Shown: positions 35,498 to 45,138, numbered from the stretch's first letter. The stretch: 64,000 nucleotides of DNA from Rhodopirellula sp. P2 (GCF_028768465.1 NZ_CP118225.1:5933001-5997000); one strand, 5' to 3'. A program made the numbers and translations. The notes: generated by a model from the letters alone, not told the origin.

Positions 35498-37396
35498 ATG
35501 CCAACCGTTTCCTCCCCACCGATGATCCCGGTCGCCGACGCATCCGACGCGCCGCCGATCGCTTCGTGGGACAACTTGGAAACCCTTTGGGCCGACCCCA
35601 ACATCGTGCGGGTGGTCGCCCTCATCGCGGTGACGTTCTTGGTCATCACAATCGTTCTGTTCCGCCGCCGCAAAGCCAGCGGTCGCGGGGCGGCGATTGT
35701 TTGCTTGATTTTGTCCGTTGTTTTGCACGGCGTGTTGATCCTCTACGTGCCCAAGCTGTCCGTGTTTTGGTCCGGTGGTGGTCCGGCATCGGATTCCGCC
35801 GCCAACGCCGGTGCGGCTGACATTGCGGTGTCGATGTTCGATCCCGAGATGTTGGAAACGCTGCAGGATTCCGCTGAAACGCTCGCCCAACCATCGCCGC
35901 TGGCAGCACTCAAACTGCCCGAACCGTTGATCCCGGAACGCGAGATTGAAGCGGACTCGTCCGAGCCCCTCGCGGCAGACGAGGTCGCCCCCGAACCGGA
36001 ATCCGATCCCACCCCGACGCCCACTGAGATCCCCTTGCCGTCGATGCCGGCCGTCCTCGCTTCTGCCGCGCTGCCCACGCAACCCGCACCGACCGAGTCA
36101 AGCGAAACCGTCCCGGCCGACGTTCTGGATTCCAGCATCGACGATTGGTTGCAAACGGCCTTGGCAGACCCTATCGCGGAACCCGATCAAGAATCCACTC
36201 AGCCATCCTCGCCGGAAATGGCTGCCCCGCCATCAGAGGCTGGCGAATCCAACACGATTCGCTCCACCGAGACCGAAGCCATCGCCCAGATCGCCTCGGT
36301 TCGTCCAGCTGCTTCCCTGCCCGAAGAACGTTCCGCTGGAACGATCGATGAGGACTTCGCCTCACGAACCGGAGCGGCCAAAGCACATGCCCTGATTCAA
36401 AATGGTGGCGACGCCGACACGGAAGCCGCTGTCGAAGCCGCACTGAAGTACTTGGCGTCGCAACAACGCAGTGACGGAGCCTGGGACCCCAAAACAACCG
36501 GCGCCGGTCAAGAGCGTGCCCCCCTGGGACTGCATCGAGGCGGAGCGGGTCGCAATGCAGAGACCGCGATCACGGGACTCGCCTTGCTGTCGATGCTGGG
36601 TTCTGGCCACACCCACCAAGAGGGCGAACATCGCGACACCGTCTACCGAGGCCTCGCGTTCCTGCTGTCCCGGCAACGCGCCGATGGCTCTCTGGCCAGC
36701 AACGCGTCCGTGTACGCGGCACACTACAGCCACGCAATGGCAGGTCTGGCTCTTGCCGAAACCGCTGCGATGACTGCCGATCCCTCCGCCATGGAAGCCG
36801 CCCGCCGAGCGGTTGCTTACACCCGTTCGATGCAACATCCCGTCACCGGCGGATGGCGGTACAACCGTGGCGACGCCGGCGACCTCAGCCAACTTGGATG
36901 GCAAGCCCTCCTGATCGACTCGGCGGATCGTTCGGGTGCCGCCCCTCTCAATCGTCGCATGTCCGACGGCATTGCCCGCTTCTTGGATTCGGTTCGACGC
37001 GGTCGTGCCGGCGGGCAAGCTTGCTATCGTCCGGGTGAACCCACATCGCCGACGATGACGGCGGAGGCTCTGGCAACACGTTTGTTGATCGGGCAAAAGC
37101 TTCCCGACGCCACGATCCGCGAAGCCGAATCGGTCTTGCTGACCAACCTGCCCGGCCAAGGCACCGACAACTATTACTACTGGTACTACGCCACGATGGC
37201 GCTGCACCAACTCCAGGACGACGCCTGGGAAACCTGGAACGCAGCTCTCAAGCAACGTCTGCTTTCGACGCAGCTACCCGATGGGTCCTGGTCCGATCAA
37301 TCCCTGTGGGGCGGCTACGGCGGCACCGTCTACACCACGGCGATGGCGACGCTGTGCCTGGAAAGCTACTACCGACACTCTCGCCGGCCCGAATAG
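35498..37396 (+). CDS. TonB-like membrane anchor fused to a prenyltransferase/squalene-oxidase-fold domain
   Basis: 632 residues. Two membrane helices come first (~38-55, VRVVALIAVTFLVITIVLF; ~67-86, AAIVCLILSVVLHGVLILYV). The second carries S-V-V-L-H, the S-x3-H arrangement that TonB uses to contact ExbB/ExbD. A ~220-residue acidic, proline-rich linker follows. From ~305 come alpha/alpha repeats of the squalene cyclase/prenyltransferase fold: ALKYLASQQRSDGAWDPKTT, GLAFLLSRQRADGSLASN, MQHPVTGGWRYNRGDAGDLS and LSTQLPDGSWSDQSLWGGYG. No DxDD cyclase motif is seen, so a catalytic role is doubtful. Position directly after exbB/exbD is where tonB usually lies. Confidence 0.88.
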   Translation: MPTVSSPPMIPVADASDAPPIASWDNLETLWADPNIVRVVALIAVTFLVITIVLFRRRKASGRGAAIVCLILSVVLHGVLILYVPKLSVFWSGGGPASDSAANAGAADIAVSMFDPEMLETLQDSAETLAQPSPLAALKLPEPLIPEREIEADSSEPLAADEVAPEPESDPTPTPTEIPLPSMPAVLASAALPTQPAPTESSETVPADVLDSSIDDWLQTALADPIAEPDQESTQPSSPEMAAPPSEAGESNTIRSTETEAIAQIASVRPAASLPEERSAGTIDEDFASRTGAAKAHALIQNGGDADTEAAVEAALKYLASQQRSDGAWDPKTTGAGQERAPLGLHRGGAGRNAETAITGLALLSMLGSGHTHQEGEHRDTVYRGLAFLLSRQRADGSLASNASVYAAHYSHAMAGLALAETAAMTADPSAMEAARRAVAYTRSMQHPVTGGWRYNRGDAGDLSQLGWQALLIDSADRSGAAPLNRRMSDGIARFLDSVRRGRAGGQACYRPGEPTSPTMTAEALATRLLIGQKLPDATIREAESVLLTNLPGQGTDNYYYWYYATMALHQLQDDAWETWNAALKQRLLSTQLPDGSWSDQSLWGGYGGTVYTTAMATLCLESYYRHSRRPE

Positions 37397-37468
37397 TGTT
37401 TGCCTCCCTCGGCACCTCCAATGATTCGCAGCCCAAACGATTGCAACTGGAGTTCCTTCCCCACCGGG

Positions 37469-37696
37469 TCACTCGACCAAGAAGACATCCTGGGCTGCTG
37501 GAAACAAGTTGTTCGGAGCCAGCCGAGTGGTTCCCAGCGTGACCACGCGAGCCGTCCCCGCCGCGATCTTAAGGTCGTACTCCGCCGCGGCTCCGACCAA
37601 CAGGACATGCCCCCACTTGGCGTAAATCGTGCCCGCCAGATCATTGTTGCCGATCAGCTGCTTCCCCCCACGCCGCTTGACGCACTCCCCAACCAA
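37469..37696 (-). CDS. Small protein, unknown, TTG start
   Basis: 75 residues from a TTG at 37696 with AAGGA four bases upstream. The sequence (KQLIGNNDLAGTIYAKWGHV; LLVGAAAEYDLKIAAGTARV) looks protein-like, with no signal or membrane helix. It follows the regulator gene on the same strand and is in frame with the regulator's TGA: nine sense codons separate that stop from the TTG. A short coupled gene or a remnant of a longer C-terminal domain both fit. Confidence 0.45.
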   Translation of the reverse strand: MVGECVKRRGGKQLIGNNDLAGTIYAKWGHVLLVGAAAEYDLKIAAGTARVVTLGTTRLAPNNLFPAAQDVFLVE

Positions 37697-37723
37697 CTCG
37701 TCCTTCGAACACTCCCAATTTGA

Positions 37724-38116
37724 TCATCCCGTGATCAATTTCAGCAGGTCTCCGATGTGCCGATGGGCTTCGATCGGGTGCCGCAACGCTTGGTCAGTCA
37801 GCACCTCATAGTGGTTCTTGCGGCCAACCTTCTCCCGGCGAATGAATCCTTCGTCTTCTAAATCCTGAACGATTCGCTGGACCGCTCGTTCCGTGATCCC
37901 CACCTGAACCGCGACCTCGCGAAGAACCAGATCGGGCTGGGCGTGCAAGACAATCAACACGTGCGCGTGATTGGTCAGAAACGTCCACCGTGCGGTGGGC
38001 CGTGTTTCCGCTGCTTTTGGCTCCGGGGATGTTGCCGTCTTCGGCACTTTGGGTTTGGCGTCTGGTTCGGGCGACCGTGTTGCTCGAGTACCACGAGTGA
38101 CTTTCTTCGCTGCCAT
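37724..38116 (-). CDS. Winged-helix transcriptional regulator (MarR/ArsR-like)
   Basis: 130 residues from the ATG at 38116. A basic, proline-rich N-terminal tail of ~40 residues precedes the winged helix: [20 protein letters not shown], the recognition part [20 protein letters not shown] and the wing [15 protein letters not shown]. No effector-binding motif is evident. It is divergent from the DabB gene across a 289-base spacer with two perfect palindromes, so it may control the inorganic-carbon transporter and itself. The ligand is unknown. Confidence 0.85.
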   Translation of the reverse strand: MAAKKVTRGTRATRSPEPDAKPKVPKTATSPEPKAAETRPTARWTFLTNHAHVLIVLHAQPDLVLREVAVQVGITERAVQRIVQDLEDEGFIRREKVGRKNHYEVLTDQALRHPIEAHRHIGDLLKLITG

Positions 38117-38214
38117 GGATCCATTCCGCCTGGGCCGCGGTTCCCTTCGAAATCGGTGTTGGAAAGCAGAGCACGCCACTGCGTGCCTTGCAAAGCTGAA
38201 TTGTACCATCGAAA

Positions 38215-38232
38215 CACGAAAATTTATTCGTG
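38215..38232. promoter_or_regulatory. Candidate operator 1: CACGAA-n6-TTCGTG
   Basis: Perfect 6-bp inverted repeat with a 6-base AT-only centre, 99 bases from the regulator start and in the divergent spacer before dabB. The size suits a dimeric winged-helix protein. Confidence 0.4.
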
Positions 38233-38342
38233 ACTTCAAAAACACGTCAAACCCCGCTTTTTCAACGGTTCCAAGACGAAACCGCCGTGAACCGAGGCGA
38301 TTCGGACTCATCCTCCATCCTGAATCGGACGAAACACAATTG

Positions 38343-38358
38343 ACGACAATATTGTCGT
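38343..38358. promoter_or_regulatory. Candidate operator 2: ACGACAATATTGTCGT
   Basis: A perfect 16-bp palindrome 48 bases before the dabB ATG, where a repressor or activator would act on the dab promoter. Its sequence differs from the palindrome at 38215. Confidence 0.45.
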
Positions 38359-38405
38359 GCTTTAGTGTTCGCGTATTCCACTTCCGCTTTGAGGAGACTT
38401 GAGAG

Positions 38406-39989
38406 ATGCCTGATTGGTTGACATTGCTGCCGGTGATCCTGCCAACGTTCCTCGTGCTCGCGGCGTTGGTTCCCGACGTGGTTGGCCGCCGGCATGGCTT
38501 TCGATGGCGGCAGTGGATCACTTTCATGGTCGCAGCGCAGTGCTTGGTGGCCGTCGCCATGCTTTTGATTCACCTGGTCACGTGGGTTCCCAGTCCGATC
38601 GCGGAATTGAGAATTGTCGAGGTGTTCCAGCCGACCACTTGGGTCCTCTACGACGGTCTCTCAGGTCTGATGCTGATTCTGGTCAGCTTCATCGGCTGGG
38701 CCACCTGCCAGTACTCGATTCGATATCTCGAGGGGGACATCCACCAAGCTCGCTACTTTCGATTCAGTGCGGTCTCGATCGGAGCGGTCAGTTGGATGAT
38801 CGCCTCGGGAAACCTGATCGGATTCGCCTTTGGCTGGGTGGCCATGAACTTGGGTTTGCACTCCTTGCTGTTGCTGAAACCAGACCAATCTGGTGCAACT
38901 CGCGCCGCCTGGACCAAGTTCGCTATCAACCGGATTGGCGATCTGGCCTTGTTCGCAGCCTTCGGTCTGCTCTCGGTCAAGTTCGACTCGCTGGTGCTGG
39001 TCGACATCTTTGAATCCGCCCAGGCGATGCAACTCGAGGCTGGATCCCCACCGCCAATCTTAGTGGCCGCCTGCTTCCTGCTGTTCATTGCCGCAGCCAG
39101 CCAATCGGTGCAGTTCCCATTTCACTCTTGGCTCCCGGAGACGCTTGGTTCGCCCACCCCAGTCTCCGCGCTGATGCATGCGGGTATCGTGAACGCCGGC
39201 GGATACCTGGTGATTCGATTCGCAAATGTGTTCGCACTGTCACCGCTGTCGATGAACACGATGGCGGTGGTGGGACTGATCACGACGCTGGTCGCTGTGA
39301 CGGTGCTGATGACCCAGACCAGCATCAAGAAGTCACTGGCCCATTCCACCATCGCACAGATGGGATTCATGATGCTGCAGTGCGGTTTGGGAGCCTCTGT
39401 CCCTGCGACCGTCCATCTGGTCGCACACTCGCTGTACAAATCCAACGCCTTCCTACGCTCCGGCAGCGTTATCAGCGATCGAAAAGCGATTGCCGGTGCC
39501 CGGGAATGGAATCGATCGCTCGCTTGGTACGAAACTGGATTCGCCTTCACGGTCAGCTGCACGCTCTTTGCCGCCACATGGATACTGTTCGGTCTCTCGC
39601 CCACTGAAAAGCCCGGCGGCTGGATCCTTGGCAGCATTCTGTGTTTGGCTTTGACGCACTGGATCGCCGAAGCCATGCGGTCGGGATCCCGACGCTTGGT
39701 GCTGCAGTCGACGGCCACGGCGGCGTTGATCTGCTTTCTCTATGTCACCGGATTCCTCGCAACCGACGCTTTGATTTCCAACGGCCTCCCCACATCAACT
39801 TCGCTCCTGAGCAGCCGCGTCGTGGGAACCGTGGTCGTGCTGGGATTCGTCGGCCTCACCTTCTTGCAGACCCGTCTCGGTTCCACCACTCAGCCTGCGT
39901 GGGCTCAAACCATGCAAGTTCACGCGTCCAACGGCTTTTACATCGAACATGGAATTCGTCGCGTGTTCCGGTTGCTCGCCACCTCCTGA
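38406..39989 (+). CDS. dabB: DabB: NuoL-like proton channel subunit of the DAB inorganic-carbon transporter
   Basis: 527 residues, about 13-14 membrane helices, of the complex I NuoL/MrpA family. [20 protein letters not shown] is the hallmark P-V-S-A-L-(M/I)-H loop, and the lysine-bearing helices ([27 protein letters not shown]) are present. Alone such a protein could be a Na+/H+ antiporter part, but the gene directly downstream (72 bases) encodes the DUF2309 protein, so this is DabB. It supplies proton-motive force to drive CO2 hydration by DabA. The ATG follows GAGGAGACTTGAGAG. Confidence 0.92.
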   Translation: MPDWLTLLPVILPTFLVLAALVPDVVGRRHGFRWRQWITFMVAAQCLVAVAMLLIHLVTWVPSPIAELRIVEVFQPTTWVLYDGLSGLMLILVSFIGWATCQYSIRYLEGDIHQARYFRFSAVSIGAVSWMIASGNLIGFAFGWVAMNLGLHSLLLLKPDQSGATRAAWTKFAINRIGDLALFAAFGLLSVKFDSLVLVDIFESAQAMQLEAGSPPPILVAACFLLFIAAASQSVQFPFHSWLPETLGSPTPVSALMHAGIVNAGGYLVIRFANVFALSPLSMNTMAVVGLITTLVAVTVLMTQTSIKKSLAHSTIAQMGFMMLQCGLGASVPATVHLVAHSLYKSNAFLRSGSVISDRKAIAGAREWNRSLAWYETGFAFTVSCTLFAATWILFGLSPTEKPGGWILGSILCLALTHWIAEAMRSGSRRLVLQSTATAALICFLYVTGFLATDALISNGLPTSTSLLSSRVVGTVVVLGFVGLTFLQTRLGSTTQPAWAQTMQVHASNGFYIEHGIRRVFRLLATS

Positions 39990-40061
39990 GCAACGCCCTG
40001 TCCACCGACTCGAGTTCCAATCGCATCCCGAATTCACACATCCACCCCAGACAGACATGCC

Positions 40062-42773
40062 ATGAAGACCATCCATCACCAACCGAAGTCCGCTTCCAGT
40101 CACGCGTCGAACGACCAACCGCTCAGCGTGTTCATGCCCGCCGCGTACGAAGACCCACATGTCTATCGACAACTCGAGGAGTTGCTGAATCAAGTCTGTG
40201 ACGCGGTCTCTCCGGTTTGGCCGCTCAAAGATTGGGTCGCAGTCAATCCGTACGCAGGTTTCACGGAACGCTCCTTCTTCGAATCCCGAGACCACCTGCA
40301 AGTCTTCTCGCAGTGTGAACTGTTGCCGACGATGGAACACTTTGCCTCGCAATTTCAATCCGGAGCACTGCTGCCGACGCACATCGAAGCGGCGGTGAAC
40401 GAGACCGCCACGGCAGTCCAGAATCATGGATCCGACGAGGTTTCGTGTGTTGTGGATGAGGTCCTGGAAGCATTGACGAAGTCTTCGTCTCCAACGGCAT
40501 CGAAAGATCCCTTCCCAGCGAAATCCAAACCGCTTCCAAAGATCGCGACCATTGCCGCACGACTGACGGCCCACGGACCGGTGGACTGGACCGAAATGGT
40601 TCACCAAGAGATCGGCAAGCATTGCTCGGCTCACTACGACGAAGGCCAAGCGAAGTGGGGCAGTCCCTGGCAAAACCTGCCTCTGTATCAAGCCTGGCGA
40701 AACACCGCACGGTGTGATCGGGGAATCGAAATCCTGGGACTGCCTGGCTTTCGAAAGTTTGTGAACGACCTGCCTCACACGGCCGAAGCGACCATCGTTC
40801 ATTTGCTGCAACGAATGAATCTTCCCCGATCGCTTTGGGAAACGTTTCTGTTGGCACATGCCTTTTCGATGCCTGGTTGGAGCGGTTGGACCAAGTACCA
40901 AGGATTGCAAACGGACCCCATCGGAACCGGCAAATTCCAACACGACGACTTCCGTGGCTTCTTGGCGATGTCATTGGCCTACGACGTCGCGATCTCAGAA
41001 GCCTTTGCCTTTGAAGTCGATTGGGAATCGCTGCTGAATGCTCAAAAGCTAAACGCTGCTTCCTCCGACGACTCCTGCAAAGCGTTCCGAAAGATCCTTC
41101 TGCGAGCGACGGAGATTGCCTATCGAGATCAGCTGCTCGACTCGCTGCCGTCGCTGCCACCACACGGCCCCGATGCGTCCGAATCGGCCGGCAATCTCGA
41201 TCAACCGGCGTCGCGTCCGATCGCACAGATGGCGTTTTGCATTGACGTTCGATCCGAGCGATTGCGAAGGCACCTAGAAGGCGTCTCCGCTGACATCGAA
41301 ACGATTGGTGTGGCAGGGTTCTTTGGGCTGCCATTCGAATACATTCCGCTGGGCCAAGATTCCGGCGATGTCCACGCCCCCGTCTTGCTGAAATCGAGCT
41401 TTTCACTGCAGGAAAAGGCATCCGACTGCACCGCCTCTTGCTCCGCCCAGAATCCTCTTGCCCCGCACAATTCCACCTCCACGTCCGCTGAGGCAGCACG
41501 TCGAACAGAAACCAGCACCTGGAAGAAACGGTGGAAGCAATTCCAAACGTCCGCCGTGGGCTGCTTTTCGTTCGTGGAAACTCTGGGACTGCTCGATGGC
41601 GTCGAGTTGGTCGGTCGGTTGCTGGGGAAGAACCTCCGTCAGTCGGGTCACCCCAACCAAGCTGGAGTGACCGCGGAGGGACAAACGCTCTCGTTGGATC
41701 TGGATGGACTGTTGCAACAAGGCATCGATCTGGAACAACAAACGGACATGGCCGAAGGCCTGCTGACCGCGATGGGGCTGACCAACCACTTCGCCCCGCT
41801 CGTTGTTTTATGCGGGCACGCCAGCCAAACCGACAACAACGCGATGTCCGCTGGATTGGACTGCGGCGCCTGCGGCGGACACTCCGGTGCCCCCAACGCT
41901 CGGTTGGCCGCCACGCTCTTGAACGATCGACGAATTCAAACGCGATTGGCCGAACGAGGCATTGAGATTGGTGCCGACACTCATTTCCTGGCCGCCTGGC
42001 ACAACACCACCACCGACCAAATCGAATGGCTCGACACCGAAACCATTCCCCCCTCGCATCAATCTCGAGTTGCTCAGTTGCAAAGCCTTGGCAACGAAGG
42101 CAGCGAATTGACTCGCTGCGAGCGGCAGCCACTGTTGGACGAAAGTTCTTCGGAATCGTTGGCCGCTCGGGCCACCGACTGGTCGCAAACACGCCCCGAA
42201 TGGGGACTGGCGGGCAACGCCAGCATGTTGATCGGCCCGCGAAGTTTGACCCGAGAAATCGCCTTGGACGGTCGAGCCTTCCTACACAGCTACCATGCCG
42301 CGTCCGACCCCAGCGGTCGTGTTCTGGAATCCATCCTGACCGCCCCGATGGTCGTCGCACACTGGATCAACATGCAGTACTACGCCTCGACCGTGGATTC
42401 GCATCATTTCGGCAGCGGTTGCAAAACCGTCCACAACGTGGTCGGCCAATTTGGAATCTTCTCCGGCGACGGTGGCGATCTGCAGGCTGGTCTGCCGGAA
42501 CAATCCCTCCGAAATGGCGAGCACATCGAACACATTCCGTTGCGACTGCAGACCGTGGTGGTTGCCACGCGAGAGGCCATCGATCGAGTGATCGCCGCTC
42601 ACACCACGGTACGCAATTTGGTGCAAAACGGTTGGGTGCACTTGGTCGCTATCGAAAACGATCAAAAGTACCGCTACCAACCAACCGGATCTTGGGTTCA
42701 ACTGCCGACCAACACCGCCTCCTGCACCTCTCAGCGTGAAAAAACATGGCAGCTCGTGGGGTCGGCGGAATGA
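40062..42773 (+). CDS. dabA: DabA (DUF2309): zinc carbonic-anhydrase-like subunit of the DAB transporter
   Basis: 903 residues. The DUF2309 zinc-site residues described for DabA are all present: C393 and D395 in MAFCIDVRSERLRRHLE, H586 in VVLCGHASQTDNN and C601 in LDCGACGGHSGAPNAR, with the same 15-residue step from H to the last C. WKDWVAVNP-like (LKDWVAVNPYAGF) marks the N-terminus and QNLVQNGWVHLVAIE-like sequence the C-terminus. DabA hydrates CO2 to bicarbonate one way in the cytoplasm, coupled to DabB. It gives CO2 concentration for anaplerotic carboxylation in heterotrophs or for autotrophy. Confidence 0.95.
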   Translation: MKTIHHQPKSASSHASNDQPLSVFMPAAYEDPHVYRQLEELLNQVCDAVSPVWPLKDWVAVNPYAGFTERSFFESRDHLQVFSQCELLPTMEHFASQFQSGALLPTHIEAAVNETATAVQNHGSDEVSCVVDEVLEALTKSSSPTASKDPFPAKSKPLPKIATIAARLTAHGPVDWTEMVHQEIGKHCSAHYDEGQAKWGSPWQNLPLYQAWRNTARCDRGIEILGLPGFRKFVNDLPHTAEATIVHLLQRMNLPRSLWETFLLAHAFSMPGWSGWTKYQGLQTDPIGTGKFQHDDFRGFLAMSLAYDVAISEAFAFEVDWESLLNAQKLNAASSDDSCKAFRKILLRATEIAYRDQLLDSLPSLPPHGPDASESAGNLDQPASRPIAQMAFCIDVRSERLRRHLEGVSADIETIGVAGFFGLPFEYIPLGQDSGDVHAPVLLKSSFSLQEKASDCTASCSAQNPLAPHNSTSTSAEAARRTETSTWKKRWKQFQTSAVGCFSFVETLGLLDGVELVGRLLGKNLRQSGHPNQAGVTAEGQTLSLDLDGLLQQGIDLEQQTDMAEGLLTAMGLTNHFAPLVVLCGHASQTDNNAMSAGLDCGACGGHSGAPNARLAATLLNDRRIQTRLAERGIEIGADTHFLAAWHNTTTDQIEWLDTETIPPSHQSRVAQLQSLGNEGSELTRCERQPLLDESSSESLAARATDWSQTRPEWGLAGNASMLIGPRSLTREIALDGRAFLHSYHAASDPSGRVLESILTAPMVVAHWINMQYYASTVDSHHFGSGCKTVHNVVGQFGIFSGDGGDLQAGLPEQSLRNGEHIEHIPLRLQTVVVATREAIDRVIAAHTTVRNLVQNGWVHLVAIENDQKYRYQPTGSWVQLPTNTASCTSQREKTWQLVGSAE

Positions 42774-42942
42774 ACCTTTGCTGCGGATCCAAGAGGGCAG
42801 TCCTTGGCAATCCGCCCTGCTGCGGGCATTCCTTTTCCCTTTCAGTTTTCACTGCCTGGTCATCCATTGTGGCGACTTCTCACACGATGAATGATGACGT
42901 GACGATTGCAATCCGACCTCCGTTGGCACCTTTTTGATTCGC

Positions 42943-45045
42943 ATGGATTCCCCCTCATTCTCTGACGCGATTGCACCGGACGACCAGTCCATCTTGCGAT
43001 CCTTGACTCGGATCGGGCAAAGCCTTGGTCTGCCAATCGATTTGGCGGACGTCCTGTCCAACGAATCGATGCCGGAGGACGAAGACCCACTGTGGGTGCT
43101 GCAAACCAGCGCCATGCAGGCCGGCGTCGTGCTGGACGAAACCCATGTGGAATCGGGCGCCGAAGCCTTTGGCTTTCTCAGCGAAGGCAACCCGATCGTC
43201 CTGGCCTACAACGACGGGTCCCTGCGAGTCCTAGAAAAGGCGAACTGGCGATCGGTCGAAATGTTCACCACGAACGACCAAGTCAATTCCAAGGTGATCA
43301 GTCGTTACAAACTCGGCCAACTGTTCACCACCTCGCCCGCGCCGCGGATGCTGATCGCCCGCAAGCAATTTGAATGTGACTCCGTTTCGGCCACCTCCCA
43401 CGGCCACGCCGGACATCATGCGGCCCCCACACCGATGCGTCGGTTCATCGCCTTGTTGAATCTGGATCGCCGCGACGTTTGGATGGTGGTGCTGTTTGCA
43501 CTCGTCGCCGGGGTGCTGTCCTTGGCCACGCCGCTGGCGGTCGAGTCCTTGGTCAACGTGGTCAGTTGGGGCACCCAGTTCCAACCGCTGATTGTCTTGG
43601 GGCTGATGCTGCTGACCTGCCTGGCAATCGCCGGTGTGCTCCGTCTGCTGCAAACCGTGGTCGTGGAAATCATCCAGCGTCGGCAATTTGTTCGCATCGC
43701 CAGTGACCTCGCTCACCGATTTCCTCGCGCCAATCAAGAACACCTCCGGGGCGAATGCCCACGCGAACTCGCCAACCGTTTCTTTGACATCATGACGATT
43801 CAGAAGGCGACCGCGGTGCTCTTGCTCGACGGGGTCTCGATTGTCCTGACAACGGTTTTGGGCATGATCGTGCTGGCGTTCTACCATCCGTTTCTGCTGG
43901 GATTCGACATCGTGCTGGTCATCGCGATGGTCTCCTTCATCTGGGTGCTTGGTCGCGGCGGCATTCGCACATCAATCGAAGAATCGATTGCCAAGTACCA
44001 CGTCGCGCATTGGTTGCAGGACGTGATCGCACAACCCTCGGTGTTCAAAACCAGTGGTGGCGAAGGGTTGGCGATTCAGCGCACCGACCGTCTGACCGCC
44101 GACTACATCGCCGCCCGCCAACGACAATTTCGAGTCGTGATTCGGCAAGTCGGTTTCGCAATCACAGTGCAGGTCATCGCCTCCACTGCGGTTTTAGCGC
44201 TCGGTGGTTGGTTGGTGATCGGCGGAGCCCTGACGCTGGGACAACTGGTCGCCAGTGAACTGATCGTGACCGTCGTCGTGGGTGCATTTGCCAAGGCAGG
44301 CAAATCATTGGAGAAGTTTTATGACCTGATGGCGGGCGTCGATAAAGTCGGCCACTTGGTCGACATTCCCGCGGATCAAAAGATCGAAATCGGACCGGTC
44401 GACGACGGACCTGCCCAGGTGACTTGGTCCAACCTCTCGTTTCGTGGCACCGCTTGGTCATCAAAGATCCCTGCCGCGACGATCCAACCGGGGGAACGAG
44501 TCGCGATCACCGGGGACGACATCAGCGGTCGCGCATGCCTGGCTCGGTCCCTCGCCGGCCTGATGGATGTCCCAGAAGGTCTGATTCAAATCGCTGGCAT
44601 CGAAGCGGCTCAGGCAGCCACCTCCGGCATGGGGAAACTGGTCAGCTACGCGGGCGCCCGGGATATCTTTCGAGGAACCGTTCGCGAAAACATTGACCTC
44701 GGACGTCGCGGCATCGGGCAGCACCGCGTGCGGGAAGTGACCGGACAAGTCGGACTCACCGCCACGATCGAACAACTCGAAAACGGTCTGCAAACAACCT
44801 TGCAAACCGGTGGCTACCCGCTCTCGGAAGAACAAATTCTCCGACTGCTGATCGCCCGCGCCCTGGCCGTTCGTCCCAAACTGCTGGTCATCGATGGATT
44901 GCTGGACGATCTGGATGACTCCATGCGTGAGGGACTGTGGCCGCACCTCGCACCGGACACTCCCAGCTGGACGTTGATCGTCTTGACCAACCGCAAGGAC
45001 GTCGCCGAGCGTTGCGATCACACCTTGTTCATCCGCCGGCCATGA
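42943..45045 (+). CDS. HlyB-like ABC exporter with degenerate ATPase domain
   Basis: 700 residues from the ATG at 42943 (TTG at 42934 also possible). The N-terminal ~150 residues resemble the C39-like, non-peptidase domain of HlyB. A six-helix ABC membrane domain follows (ALVAGVLSLATPLAVESLVN; VVSGGEGLAI-like SVFKTSGGEGLAIQ). The nucleotide domain from ~480 has lost its motifs: Walker A is GDDISGRA (residues 524-531; no GK[ST]), the signature is LSEEQ, Walker B is LLVIDGLLDD with G for the catalytic E, and the H-loop reads LTNRKD. It lies with HlyD and TolC genes as a type I secretion set. ATP hydrolysis is doubtful. Confidence 0.88.
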   Translation: MDSPSFSDAIAPDDQSILRSLTRIGQSLGLPIDLADVLSNESMPEDEDPLWVLQTSAMQAGVVLDETHVESGAEAFGFLSEGNPIVLAYNDGSLRVLEKANWRSVEMFTTNDQVNSKVISRYKLGQLFTTSPAPRMLIARKQFECDSVSATSHGHAGHHAAPTPMRRFIALLNLDRRDVWMVVLFALVAGVLSLATPLAVESLVNVVSWGTQFQPLIVLGLMLLTCLAIAGVLRLLQTVVVEIIQRRQFVRIASDLAHRFPRANQEHLRGECPRELANRFFDIMTIQKATAVLLLDGVSIVLTTVLGMIVLAFYHPFLLGFDIVLVIAMVSFIWVLGRGGIRTSIEESIAKYHVAHWLQDVIAQPSVFKTSGGEGLAIQRTDRLTADYIAARQRQFRVVIRQVGFAITVQVIASTAVLALGGWLVIGGALTLGQLVASELIVTVVVGAFAKAGKSLEKFYDLMAGVDKVGHLVDIPADQKIEIGPVDDGPAQVTWSNLSFRGTAWSSKIPAATIQPGERVAITGDDISGRACLARSLAGLMDVPEGLIQIAGIEAAQAATSGMGKLVSYAGARDIFRGTVRENIDLGRRGIGQHRVREVTGQVGLTATIEQLENGLQTTLQTGGYPLSEEQILRLLIARALAVRPKLLVIDGLLDDLDDSMREGLWPHLAPDTPSWTLIVLTNRKDVAERCDHTLFIRRP

Positions 45046-45138
45046 TTCCCCGCCTGCCGACTCCCACTCGGCTCGCCTCCGTTCCTCGCTCCCTCTTGAG
45101 CGTCTTGAATCGCCGAACCATCCACCCCCGACGACCTC

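Noticed and set aside
40261-42360. 699-codon minus-strand frame
   Set aside because: It is the mirror of dabA, is rich in R, S and P, and has no motif; the plus-strand gene has all DabA metal residues.
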